From: M3007 sp046296435
Lineage (GTDB): Bacteria; Bacteroidota; Bacteroidia; Chitinophagales; Saprospiraceae
Direction of reading: 5' to 3'
NCBI GenBank assembly: GCA_046296435.1
Contig: JBKBLI010000063.1
Coordinates: forward strand, 1 to 18,710
DNA length: 18,710 nucleotides
A program made the position numbers and the translations under genes. This document shows, in pieces, positions 1 to 6,848 of the stretch (positions are counted from its first letter, which is position 1; every line of letters starts with the position of its first letter). The notes under the pieces are model-generated. The model searched no databases. It was not told where the DNA came from and saw only the letters and a program-made list of their open reading frames with translations.

Positions 1-1116
1 ACGGCTTCGGTCACTGCGAGCCTCAGCGACCTTGGCGGCCCTAATGTACAAGCGAGTGTACTTAAGCAGCCAGATTGCGGACAAAACAACGGCGAAATTC
101 AGATCAATGCCAGTGCCGGACAGCCTCCTTACGCTTACAGCATAGATGGGACCAACTACCAGACACAGCCCGTAATCGGCAATTTAGGACCGGGGGACTA
201 CATCATTTGGGTTCGAGATGCATTGGGTTGTGTTGGCAATTTTGGCATTAAGCTCAATGATCCTTTGGTTACTCTGCCACCTGCAGCCATTTCGGTCAAT
301 CAATCGGTGGGGTGTAGCAACAGCACCTTTGTCCTGACAGGCAACTTGCCCGCCGGACTGACAGGCGTTTGGAGTTCCGACGAGATTATGCTTGTCGCCC
401 CTGAACAAGCGGTATTGCAACTCGCCAATCTAGCGCCTGGCGACTATGTGCTCAACTGGACCCTCAGTTCTACAGGTTGTCCCGCTTACAGCGTAGCCTC
501 TGCAACAATCACCGTACAGCCGCCGCCAACGGCCAATAACGACGGCACATTTCAAACCGATCCCGGGTTTTCGACGATGTCGCAGCCGTTGTTGAATGAC
601 GTATATTCGTCTCCGGTATCTGTACGAATTTTGAAAACGCCACAGAAAGGCTCCGCTTTTTTTGATCAGCAGCAGCGATTGATCTATCAACCCAATCCCA
701 ACGCTGCTGGAATAGACAGCCTAAGCTACGAAATATGCCTTCTGCAATGCCAGTCCGTTTGCGACACTGCCTGGGTATTGTTCAATAACGGGATTCCGGA
801 TGATCCCTGTTTTTTGCCCGGCGACACATCCAACATCCTGACAAACGGCCTGACGCCCAATGGCGACGGCATCAACGACAATCTGGTATTCAGGGTTGTC
901 AGCATTGAGGAGTGCCAGATAAACCACGCCAAAGGCGAAATCATCATTTACAATCGCTGGGGGGATATTGTTTACGAGGCATCCCCTTACAACAACGATT
1001 GGAGCGGAACCAATCGCAAAGGGGAGGCTTTGCCGCCTGGAGTCTATTATTTCATATTGCGCATTACGCTGGACAAAGTATATACGCAATTCGGAAGCGT
1101 CATACTCATCAGGTAG
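1..1116 (+). CDS. Secreted gliding-motility/T9SS protein with CHU_C C-terminal domain, 5' partial
   Basis: The reading frame is open from base 1 to the TAG at 1114-1116, so only the last 371 residues are visible and the start lies outside the window. In order I see an SprB-like repeat (about bases 70-225, with a YxYSIDG strand and a GDYxxxVRDxxGC ending), an Ig-like domain (about 240-530), a cadherin/tandem-95-like domain (about 530-790, beginning ANNDG, with LLNDVY and IYQPNPNAAGIDSLSYEIC), and a CHU_C gliding-motility domain (about 815-1113). The last has LTPNGDGINDN, IYNRWGDIVYEA, the W-S-G-T core and a final GSVILIR. That domain is the type B signal for export through the type IX secretion system, so the protein is expected at the cell surface or outside the cell as an adhesin or matrix protein. 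Its ligand cannot be read from sequence. Confidence 0.9.
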   Translation, partial: TASVTASLSDLGGPNVQASVLKQPDCGQNNGEIQINASAGQPPYAYSIDGTNYQTQPVIGNLGPGDYIIWVRDALGCVGNFGIKLNDPLVTLPPAAISVNQSVGCSNSTFVLTGNLPAGLTGVWSSDEIMLVAPEQAVLQLANLAPGDYVLNWTLSSTGCPAYSVASATITVQPPPTANNDGTFQTDPGFSTMSQPLLNDVYSSPVSVRILKTPQKGSAFFDQQQRLIYQPNPNAAGIDSLSYEICLLQCQSVCDTAWVLFNNGIPDDPCFLPGDTSNILTNGLTPNGDGINDNLVFRVVSIEECQINHAKGEIIIYNRWGDIVYEASPYNNDWSGTNRKGEALPPGVYYFILRITLDKVYTQFGSVILIR

Positions 1117-1238
1117 CTTTGCTTGTATATAATCTACGAAGCCGGCCGTAGCCGGCGCCCGCCTCCCGTACACCCGTTCTATTGCCGGATCTGCAAAGCG
1201 ACGGCGTTTTTTTGCCGCGCACGACTCCTTGCGTGCCT

Positions 1239-1266
1239 CCCATCTTTTTTTTCGAAAAAGCATGGG
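1239..1266 (+). terminator. Imperfect hairpin, possible terminator of the CHU_C gene
   Basis: CCCAT at 1239-1243 pairs with ATGGG at 1262-1266, enclosing a T-rich arm (1245-1252) that pairs with A5 (1255-1259). This gives about 11 pairs with one mismatch and a TTCG loop. It lies about 120 bases after the CHU_C stop. There is no U tract directly after it, so a role as a terminator is uncertain; it may only be one of the T/A inverted tracts that recur between genes here. Confidence 0.3.
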
Positions 1267-1324
1267 ATCTGAAGTCCGCAGATACTGGGCTTTCCTTGTT
1301 TTTATCTTTTTTTAGAAAAAAATT

Positions 1325-1463
1325 GTGCAGGGAGCTTGATCAAAATCCGTCGCAACGCTGCCCCCGGTAAAGGGAGGATGCGTAAAGCGCGCGATCAAAT
1401 CGGAAGTTCTAAGCCCGTCAACCTACCTTCTGGCAAGCGATGAATTACAGGGTCAAATTCATG
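1325..1463 (+). promoter_or_regulatory. Cobalamin (B12) riboswitch, variant core
   Basis: The segment matches the cobalamin riboswitch core in order: GGGA (1330-1333), AAAATCC (1342-1348), GCAACGCTGCCCCCGGTAA (1352-1370), a variable arm, then AAGCCCG (1411-1417) and ACCTACC (1421-1427). These correspond to the family's GGGAA, AATCC, GCTGCCCCCGCAACGGTAA and AAGCCCG-GA-GACCTGCC blocks. The junction lacks the usual CAAC, and the B12 box reads CAACCTACC instead of GACCTGCC. A perfect 7-bp stem, ATGAATT (1440-1446) with AATTCAT (1456-1462), follows and could be the P13 arm that forms the kissing loop. Such elements switch off cobalamin uptake genes when B12 is abundant. The next gene starts at 1603/1612, so the outer-membrane and ABC genes are the likely targets. 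The identification is by pattern only. Confidence 0.75.
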
Positions 1464-1611
1464 AAATACCCATTCGCTTTTCCGGTCGGCCGGAAGGAAA
1501 ACCATTTTTCTCAAAAAATAATGCCGGCGAACCCCAAAAACTACACGGACGGACCGGTAACATTATGCCCGGCAAGCGATATTCAGCAAAAAAAAGAAGA
1601 TCGTGAAACAC

Positions 1612-2497
1612 ATGCGTATCATCACAGTACTGGTCTGCATTTTGATATCCGGATTGCCTAACGCTTATGCGCAAAAAAAGGAAAGCCTTGACAAAGCTTA
1701 CAACCTAAGCGTAGGCGTGCGAAAAACCTTCAAAATTGACAAAAAAAACTCAGTTGACCTCCGACAGCAATTCCAGTTTAGTCCTCGGATCCGAAAGCCG
1801 GAATNNNNNNNNNNAAGACGGTTTCTGGCCGATACCTGATCGACGCCCTCAAAACGACGATGACGACGATGACGACGATGATGACGACGACGACGATGAC
1901 GACGATGACGACGGTAATGGTAATGGTAATGGCAATGGTAATGGCGGCGGCGGTTCGACGAATAATCCAATCAAGGAATTAAACGACAACCCGCTTGATA
2001 TCAAATTGAGTTGGCGCAGCAATACTGCGGCTCAGTACAACTTAAGCATAGTTCGCTGGCTTAGGGTCTCGCAAAGCTACACCTTGTTTTACGGGGAGAA
2101 GGAGTTCAGGCACACGTTGCGCAGCGATTTAGACTATCGCCCTGTGCGGCACTGGCACAAGAAACCCAAATTCGAGATTGCACTGCGCGGGCAGCTACAG
2201 CATCTGGGCCGCGAGCGCAAGGGGCAGTTTGAATGGGCGCGCACTGTAGTTCCACGCGCCGACCTGATCTGGGTTATTAAAAAGGATCATCAGTTGACTT
2301 TATCTAATTCATATAACGGGAATTGGAGAAAGGAATTTTTTGAATTTGATCGCTGGCGTTTAGGGCTAAACATGAACTTCGTTTACAAGAAGATGCATCG
2401 ATTTTCGATTGGCGCTCAATATCAGGAGCGTATGAACAGCAAGAAAAAGAAACCCATTGTAGGCTATGGTTTGAGCTATGAAGTGCGTCTGCAGTGA
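1612..2497 (+). CDS. Putative outer-membrane beta-barrel protein (DUF2490-like), interrupted by an assembly gap
   Basis: The N-terminus is a clear signal peptide (MRIITVLVCILISG, cleavage near NAYA-Q). ATG 1612 is chosen; GTG 1603 is in frame, has a purine-rich AAGAAGA just upstream, and would add MKH. The frame runs to the N's at 1805-1814 and continues in another frame after them to TGA at 2495-2497, so the true gap length must differ from 10 modulo 3. After the gap come PIPDRRPQN, a run of 19 Asp (1856-1912), a Gly-Asn/Gly linker (1913-1954), then about 175 residues of alternating aromatic and charged strands (for example YTLFYGEKEF, FEIALRGQLQ, RFSIGAQYQE, VGYGLSYEV) like a small outer-membrane barrel. 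DUF2490 is my best family guess, with low certainty. It sits under the B12 riboswitch and 21 bases before the ABC gene, suggesting shared transcription. The join across the gap could also be a scaffolding error. Confidence 0.6.
1805..1814. other. Assembly gap (10 N)
   Basis: Ten N's interrupt the putative barrel gene. Ten is a common placeholder length, so the real number of missing bases is unknown. The coding frame shifts by one across it. The gap lies 42 bases before a highly repetitive GAC/GAT tract, which could explain the assembly break. Confidence 0.95.
1856..1954 (+). repeat. Low-complexity tract coding Asp19 then (Gly-Asn)5-Gly4
   Basis: Nineteen consecutive GAC/GAT codons (1856-1912) are followed by five GGT-AAT-type codon pairs and four glycine codons (1913-1954). 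The mixed GAC/GAT usage argues against simple polymerase slippage of a single triplet, although the tract is still prone to length change. In the protein it forms a strongly acidic, flexible segment between the N-terminal part and the barrel-like part. It could bind divalent cations, but that is inference. Confidence 0.9.
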
Positions 2498-2518
2498 TAA
2501 TCAGTTAAAAAGAAATAT

Positions 2519-4189
2519 ATGTTACGCGCTCTTGCAAACACATGGCAAAAATTAATGCCGGTTCAGGATTTTCTGGCTGTCCGGCGCAGGCAGATAGCGC
2601 TGGCCCTTATGCTTGAGTTGTGCGCCAATATATGTGCCATTGTATTAGCATTCGCTTTGGCGCAGGGTTTGGCAGGGGTATTTGGCTATCAATCTTTTCG
2701 CGCGCGGATGTTGGGGCTATCGGGCGCTGCGGCTGAGGTTTGGATAGCGGCTGCTTTGGTTTTGGCTTTGGGTCGGCTGGGGTTTGACATGTTGCGATTT
2801 CGCTATCGCAACGCGCTGAGCGAAGAGTTGGTCTTGGACTTGCGCATGCGGCTTTTTTCCGCTTATATGAACGACGAAAAAAAAGAGGACATAAGAATGG
2901 GCGCGGCTTTGTTGCGATTTGGGGGCGACATGGGCATGGCGCGCCAGCTATTGTCACAAGGCATTTTACAGGCGGCGGCTGACATTACCCTGATTGTCGG
3001 CGGTATTGTCCTGATCTGCTTGCTCGACATGCGCCTGGGCATGGCCTTGACCGGTTTGTTGTTTCTGTTTTTTGCGGCGTTGTACCTGTTATTTGGCCGG
3101 TTGGGTCTTGTAGTCAAGGAGGCCCATAATCGGCAAGCATCGCTTTTGGCCTATGTACATGGCGCCTTGACCGGTTTGGAGTCCATACGAACGCTCAACC
3201 GAGAGACGCGGGCTATTCGCCAATTCGAAGGCAAAGCGCTGCGATTACGAGATGCTCAGCAGCAAGCGCGCAACTTAGATGCTTGGGTTAAGGCCTCAGC
3301 CCGCTTCGCATCTTATGCTTTGCTGATCGGGGTCATCGTCTATGGCCACAATCGGCTTGCAACACCGGATGTTTTGTTCGTGGCTGCGCTCGTAGCTTTA
3401 AGCTGGCGCGCTCCGTTGGCGCGATTATTGCGCGTTGGCGCGATTTGGGAAAAAGGCCTCATTGCACTGAAAAAATTCGATCGTCCGGAAAGCAACGCCC
3501 AAGCCGAAATGGTGAAAATTTCGCCTGCCGAGCCTTTTCGTCTGGAGGTCATGATCGACAACGAACATTCGCTGCCTTCTTTCGAGATCAAAAACAACGA
3601 GCGACTGTGCATAGTGGCCCCTGCCGGCAGCGGTAAAACTACCCTTGTTCGCAATCTGAGCAGAGTGGCGGCAACTCCGGGTATTGACGTCTTTTGGAAT
3701 GACTTGCCGGCAGCCGAATACGCACCGCGTCAATTGCGAAAAATGATTGCGTTCGTTTCTGACGCATTCCCCTTGACGGGCTTGACGCTGCTCGACGCCC
3801 TGCGGACCAACTCCAACGCGGCGGCCAGTCGCGCCGCCGCCGCTTGCTTTGCCGAGTGGCAGGAAAGATTTCCGATGTTGGAGAAATTGCGCCCCGAAAT
3901 GCGTCTGCGCGATTTACAACACAATCTGAGCGCTACGCAATGCCAATTGCTCCAATTCGTTCGCGCTGATCTGAGCGGCCGACCATTGGTCGTTTTAGAC
4001 AATCCAATGAACGGGCTAGATGACGCGGCGAGTCGTCTCCTATTTGATTTTTTAGAAAAAAAATGGGCAGACCGGGCCATTATTCTTTTAAGCAGTACCG
4101 CCAAATGGGAAAAAATAATCGAACACAACAATGAATCCTGGACTTGGGTAAAAAAAGAGGCTTCGCTCAAGGTAACTATTTTCAGGTGA
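2519..4189 (+). CDS. ABC transporter half-subunit (permease-ATPase fusion) with degenerate ATPase motifs
   Basis: The 556-residue protein has the layout of an exporter-type ABC half-transporter: hydrophobic segments at about 25-50, 75-95, 150-170, 178-198 and 262-295, then a nucleotide-binding domain from about residue 340. Walker A is APAGSGKTT (367-375), where the first Gly is Ala. The signature is LSATQ (470-474) instead of LSGGQ. Walker B is LVVLDN (490-495), with Asn in place of the catalytic Glu. The Q-loop region (411-421, AFVSDAFPLTG) lacks the Gln, and the switch region ILLSSTAKW has Ser where His is expected. ATP may still bind through Lys373 and Asp494, but hydrolysis is probably weak unless a partner supplies a good site. 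It lies 21 bases after the barrel gene, likely in the same riboswitch-controlled transcript. The substrate is unknown. The start is ATG 2519, after an A-rich leader. Confidence 0.85.
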   Translation: MLRALANTWQKLMPVQDFLAVRRRQIALALMLELCANICAIVLAFALAQGLAGVFGYQSFRARMLGLSGAAAEVWIAAALVLALGRLGFDMLRFRYRNALSEELVLDLRMRLFSAYMNDEKKEDIRMGAALLRFGGDMGMARQLLSQGILQAAADITLIVGGIVLICLLDMRLGMALTGLLFLFFAALYLLFGRLGLVVKEAHNRQASLLAYVHGALTGLESIRTLNRETRAIRQFEGKALRLRDAQQQARNLDAWVKASARFASYALLIGVIVYGHNRLATPDVLFVAALVALSWRAPLARLLRVGAIWEKGLIALKKFDRPESNAQAEMVKISPAEPFRLEVMIDNEHSLPSFEIKNNERLCIVAPAGSGKTTLVRNLSRVAATPGIDVFWNDLPAAEYAPRQLRKMIAFVSDAFPLTGLTLLDALRTNSNAAASRAAAACFAEWQERFPMLEKLRPEMRLRDLQHNLSATQCQLLQFVRADLSGRPLVVLDNPMNGLDDAASRLLFDFLEKKWADRAIILLSSTAKWEKIIEHNNESWTWVKKEASLKVTIFR

Positions 4190-4231
4190 TACGATAGAGG
4201 GTTGTTTCCTTCATCAAATAATTTCTCAAAC

Positions 4232-5698
4232 ATGTTTCACAAAATTCTTCACACCCAACTGGCTGGCGCATTTTTGGCATTTGCGCTCTTGCTATGCGCC
4301 TTGCCAGCCCAAACTCTCGCGCAGGGATGCTCTCAGCCTTCCAACCTCAACGCCCAGAATCTCTCGCCCACCTCTGTGCAATTGAGCTGGTCGGCTATCC
4401 AGGGCGCCACCAGTTACACCGTACAGTATCGCGTCCAGAACACTACAAACTGGACGACCGTGGCGAACGTTAGCGGCACGACCACCACGCTGACCGGACT
4501 GCTGCCCTCCACCACCTACCAGTGGCGCGTCAAGGCCAGTTGCTCTACCTATTCGAGCATCGCAGTATTCAACACCGGAGGCTCGGGCAACAACTCCTCC
4601 TGCTCCCAGCCCTCCAACCTCAACGCCCAGAACCTCTCGTCCACCTCTGTGCAATTGAGCTGGTCGGCCATTCAGGGCGCTTTCGACTACACCGTACAGT
4701 ATCGCGTCCAGAACACTACAAACTGGACGACCGTGGCGAACATCAGCGGCACGACCACCACGCTGACCGGACTGCTGCCCTCCACCACCTACCAGTGGCG
4801 CGTCAAGGCCAGTTGCTCTACCTATTCGAGCATCGCAGTATTCAACACCGGAGGCTCGGGCAACAACTCCTCCTGCTCCCAGCCCTCCAACCTCAACGCC
4901 CAGAACCTCTCGTCCACCTCTGTGCAATTGAGCTGGTCGGCCATTCAGGGCGCTTTCGACTACACCGTACAGTATCGCGTCCAGAACACTACAAACTGGA
5001 CGACCGTGGCGAACATCAGCGGCACGACCACCACGCTGACCGGACTGCTGCCCTCCACCACCTACCAGTGGCGCGTCAAGGCCAGTTGCTCTACTTATTC
5101 GAGCATTGCGACATTTTCGACAGGAGGCGCAGGCGGCGGCGGCGGCACAAGTTGCTCGGCTCCTTCCAATACCAACACCGACTGGGTTTTGCCCACCTCG
5201 GCAGGCGTTAGCTGGGAGCCGCAGAACGGGGCCTCAAGTTATACGGTACAATACCGCATGGCTAATAGCCAAAGCTACATCACCGTTGGAACGTTCGCGG
5301 TCGCACAGGCAACAATTACAGGCCTGACGCCCGGAACAGAGTACGTATGGCGCGTCAAAGCCAACTGCTCGCCATGGGGTAGCGACGTGCAGTTCTACAC
5401 GCCCGTTAGCATAACTGCCGGAGCATCGTCCGATGCACGCAGCACAGACAACCTACCGCCTGTGGCGGAACTTTTCCCCAATCCGGCATATGGCGAGACT
5501 TTCCAGATCGCCACAACGGTACCCGACGTACAAGTAGCCGTGTTTGACGCCTCTGGTCGCATGCGCATTTCTCAGACGCTTGGCGCCCCGGGAGCGCACC
5601 CGATCAACGCCTCAGATCTGAGTCATGGCTTATACTTTGTGCGCTTGAATGCTCCCGACGGTCGCATCAGCACATTGAAAATCATCCTGGCGAGGTAA
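4232..5698 (+). CDS. Secreted fibronectin type III repeat protein with T9SS type A sorting domain
   Basis: The 488-residue product starts at ATG 4232 with a signal peptide (hydrophobic AGAFLAFALLLCALP, cleavage near residue 31 after TLAQ). The frame extends upstream to a TTG at 4202, but that would put ten residues before the signal peptide. Four fibronectin III-like domains begin at residues 33, 124, 215 and 308. Each opens with a Cys (CSQPSNL or CSAPSNT), contains VQLSW, YTVQYR and TTYQWRVKA (or TEYVWRVKA), and has a second Cys near its end, which suggests one disulfide per domain. Gly/Asn/Ser linkers separate them. The last 75 or so residues (LFPNPA, VAVFDASGRM, LSHGLYFVRL, KIILAR) are a type A type IX sorting signal, so the protein should be exported and surface-attached or released. 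It probably binds protein or carbohydrate; the target is unknown. A strong terminator follows. Confidence 0.88.
   Translation: MFHKILHTQLAGAFLAFALLLCALPAQTLAQGCSQPSNLNAQNLSPTSVQLSWSAIQGATSYTVQYRVQNTTNWTTVANVSGTTTTLTGLLPSTTYQWRVKASCSTYSSIAVFNTGGSGNNSSCSQPSNLNAQNLSSTSVQLSWSAIQGAFDYTVQYRVQNTTNWTTVANISGTTTTLTGLLPSTTYQWRVKASCSTYSSIAVFNTGGSGNNSSCSQPSNLNAQNLSSTSVQLSWSAIQGAFDYTVQYRVQNTTNWTTVANISGTTTTLTGLLPSTTYQWRVKASCSTYSSIATFSTGGAGGGGGTSCSAPSNTNTDWVLPTSAGVSWEPQNGASSYTVQYRMANSQSYITVGTFAVAQATITGLTPGTEYVWRVKANCSPWGSDVQFYTPVSITAGASSDARSTDNLPPVAELFPNPAYGETFQIATTVPDVQVAVFDASGRMRISQTLGAPGAHPINASDLSHGLYFVRLNAPDGRISTLKIILAR
4328..5146 (+). repeat. Tandem 273-bp repeats (three fibronectin III units)
   Basis: Units start at 4328, 4601 and 4874, a period of 273 bp (91 codons). 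By direct comparison 4472-4821 and 4745-5094 are identical over 350 bases, silent sites included, so units 2 and 3 and the end of unit 1 look like a very recent duplication or a product of gene conversion. Unit 1 differs in its first half (for example GCCACCAGT where units 2 and 3 have GCTTTCGAC). A fourth, diverged unit starts at 5153. Confidence 0.93.
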
Positions 5699-5730
5699 TT
5701 CGTCTCTCTACGCTTTAATCTGGTTCGCAG

Positions 5731-5773
5731 ACCTGAGCAACCGCACAAAAGGTGCGGCGCTCAGGTTTTTTTA
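5731..5773 (+). terminator. Intrinsic terminator after the fibronectin III gene
   Basis: ACCTGAGC (5731-5738) pairs with GCTCAGGT (5759-5766), and CCGCAC (5741-5746) pairs with GTGCGG (5752-5757). The stem of about 14 pairs has a small internal loop and an AAAAG loop, and is followed directly by a T run broken by one A (TTTTTTTATTT). It is placed 33 bases after the stop codon and has the form of a textbook rho-independent terminator. Confidence 0.92.
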
Positions 5774-5975
5774 TTTGGCCGCGTACCTAACGCAGCTTTT
5801 TGGGCAGTTTTTGACGCCTCGCTCACCCTAAGCTTACGGCAATCTGACGTTTGCCATCTCAGCCATGCCTCCTTCCTTTTTTGACTCCGGGGACAAGGCA
5901 GTATCGCGGCGACGCCCCCGATCTGAGGGTCTTGTCTTTTATTTCCAAAAAAAATCCGATTTTCGCCCCGAAACG

Positions 5976-6007
5976 TTTGGCCAAATCGGAAAGCCGCCGT
6001 ACCTTTG
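5976..6007 (+). promoter_or_regulatory. Bacteroidota-type promoter for rpmH
   Basis: TACCTTTG at 6000-6007 is a perfect match to the Bacteroidota -7 element TAnnTTTG, and TTTG at 5976-5979 sits 20 bases upstream, as expected for the -33 element. The rpmH start codon is 41 bases downstream. This is the best promoter in the window. Confidence 0.7.
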
Positions 6008-6048
6008 CGCTCCGTTTTTAAAAAGGCATTTTAAATTCACCACACGCG

Positions 6049-6204
6049 ATGAAACGTACCTATCAGCCCTCGCGCCGCGCGCGCAAGAACAAGCACGGAT
6101 TCCGCGAGCGCATGGCCTCTAAAAATGGCCGCAAACTGCTGGCCCGCCGCCGCAAGCAGGGGCGCTGGAAACTCACTGTGTCCGACGAGCGACGCCTGAA
6201 ATAA
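6049..6204 (+). CDS. rpmH: 50S ribosomal protein L34
   Basis: The 51-residue protein starts MKRTYQPSRRARKNKHGFRE and continues RMASKNGRKLLARRRKQGR, which is diagnostic for L34, a small basic protein of the large ribosomal subunit. The family is usually 44-52 residues; the tail (WKLTVSDERRLK) is the slightly extended form common in Bacteroidota. It is followed by rnpA after a 233-base spacer, the usual gene order in bacteria. A consensus Bacteroidota promoter lies just upstream. Confidence 0.97.
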   Translation: MKRTYQPSRRARKNKHGFRERMASKNGRKLLARRRKQGRWKLTVSDERRLK

Positions 6205-6388
6205 GCGGGCTTCATGCGCCGGCGCCCGCAAGCGAGTCCCCCCGCGCGCCAGTCCCCTATCGGCTTTTTCGCGAAGCGCCGCTTCAGCGCAAAATACAAG
6301 CCGGATCTGAGGCACGTGCGGTTTCGAAGCGCCGCCTAAGGCGCGCAGATCCTTTCGCCATACAGGGCTTAGCCTCCTGATAAGTCAG

Positions 6389-6429
6389 AACTTCCGGCTC
6401 GACAAGCGCTCGCGCCGGAAGTTTTGTAT
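6389..6429 (+). terminator. Hairpin plus T-rich tail just before rnpA (terminator or attenuator)
   Basis: AACTTCCGGC (6389-6398) pairs perfectly with GCCGGAAGTT (6414-6423), leaving a 15-base loop, and is followed by TTGTATTTTT. It ends within about ten bases of the rnpA ATG. It could stop most rpmH transcripts and let a fraction read into rnpA, or act as an mRNA processing or stability element that keeps L34 above RnpA. No other promoter for rnpA is apparent. Confidence 0.6.
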
Positions 6430-6437
6430 TTTTAGCC

Positions 6438-6848
6438 ATGAGCAAGTCGCAAATTCGCCATACCTTTGTTCGCGAAGAGCGCCTGAAGAGCCGCAAGCTG
6501 ATTGCCCGGCTGTTCGAACGCGCCGGACGCGCGTATTTGGCGTACCCCATTCGCGTGGCCTGGTCGCCAAGCGAACCTACGCCCAACGCCTTTCCGGCGC
6601 AAGCGGCGTTTTCGGTCTCTAAGCGCGCCTTCCGCAAGGCGACGCAGCGCAACAGGATCAAAAGGCTCATGCGGGAAGCGTGGCGAATCCACAAACACAC
6701 CTTGTATGAGCGCCTCGCGGGCCAACCCTGCAGCGCAGCCCTGATGCTCATATACGTAGCCAAAGAGGAGTTGAGTTGGAACGAAATTGAAGCCGGCGTC
6801 AAAAAACTGATACAAAAATTCCCTGTAGAAACGCTCTGCCAGCCATGA
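6438..6848 (+). CDS. rnpA: Ribonuclease P protein component
   Basis: The 136-residue basic protein carries the RnpA core FSVSKRAFRKATQ followed by RNRIKRLMREAWR (residues 58-83). This matches the family's RNR-x-KR RNA-binding helix and the preceding V-S-K-R strand; the N-terminus (REERLKSRKLIARLFERAG) also fits. RnpA binds the RNase P RNA and helps it process the 5' ends of precursor tRNAs. The start ATG 6438 sits directly after the hairpin at 6389-6429. The gene ends in TGA at 6846-6848, overlapping the ATG of the next gene, so the two are probably translationally coupled. It is slightly longer than a typical RnpA (about 115-130 residues). Confidence 0.95.
   Translation: MSKSQIRHTFVREERLKSRKLIARLFERAGRAYLAYPIRVAWSPSEPTPNAFPAQAAFSVSKRAFRKATQRNRIKRLMREAWRIHKHTLYERLAGQPCSAALMLIYVAKEELSWNEIEAGVKKLIQKFPVETLCQP

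Larger units (their letters stand above)
1117..1602. other. Gene-free leader region upstream of the riboswitch-controlled unit
   Basis: This stretch of 486 bases has no credible gene. It holds a palindromic GCCGGC pair near 1142-1159, an imperfect hairpin at 1239-1266, a T7-AG-A7 inverted tract at 1307-1322, the cobalamin riboswitch (1325-1463), and a TTCCGG-TCGG-CCGGAA hairpin at 1480-1495 followed eight bases later by a short T run (1504-1508). That last hairpin could be part of the switch's expression platform. The 10-mer GGCAAGCGAT occurs at 1432-1441 and again at 1571-1580. No TAnnTTTG promoter is clear; TATCTTTT at 1303-1310 is the nearest match. Confidence 0.55.
5699..6048. other. Intergenic region: terminator, about 200 bases without signals, then the rpmH promoter
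   Basis: The region holds the intrinsic terminator at 5731-5773 and the promoter at 5976-6007. Between 5774 and 5975 I see no gene, RNA or clear structure. A run of A's preceded by TTTCC (5942-5953) is the only notable tract. Confidence 0.6.

Noticed and set aside
1432..1580. Second riboswitch copy suggested by the repeated 10-mer GGCAAGCGAT
   Set aside because: Only ten bases match and the other core blocks are absent around 1540-1600, so it is probably chance or part of the expression platform.
4316..4331. Lipoprotein signal in the fibronectin III protein (AQGC)
   Set aside because: The position -3 residue is Ala and -2 is Gln, which does not fit a lipobox, and every repeat begins with a similar Cys.
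4522..5211. Alternative plus frame through the fibronectin repeats
   Set aside because: It is open only because the 273-bp repeat contains no stop in that frame; it repeats with the same period.
6214..6342. Small Arg-rich open frame of about 42 codons between rpmH and rnpA
   Set aside because: It has no start context or conserved feature and is probably spacer; the composition resembles the surrounding GC-rich DNA.
6459..6466. TACCTTTG promoter-like word inside rnpA
   Set aside because: It lies inside the coding region just after the start, with no properly spaced TTTG upstream and no gene that would need it.
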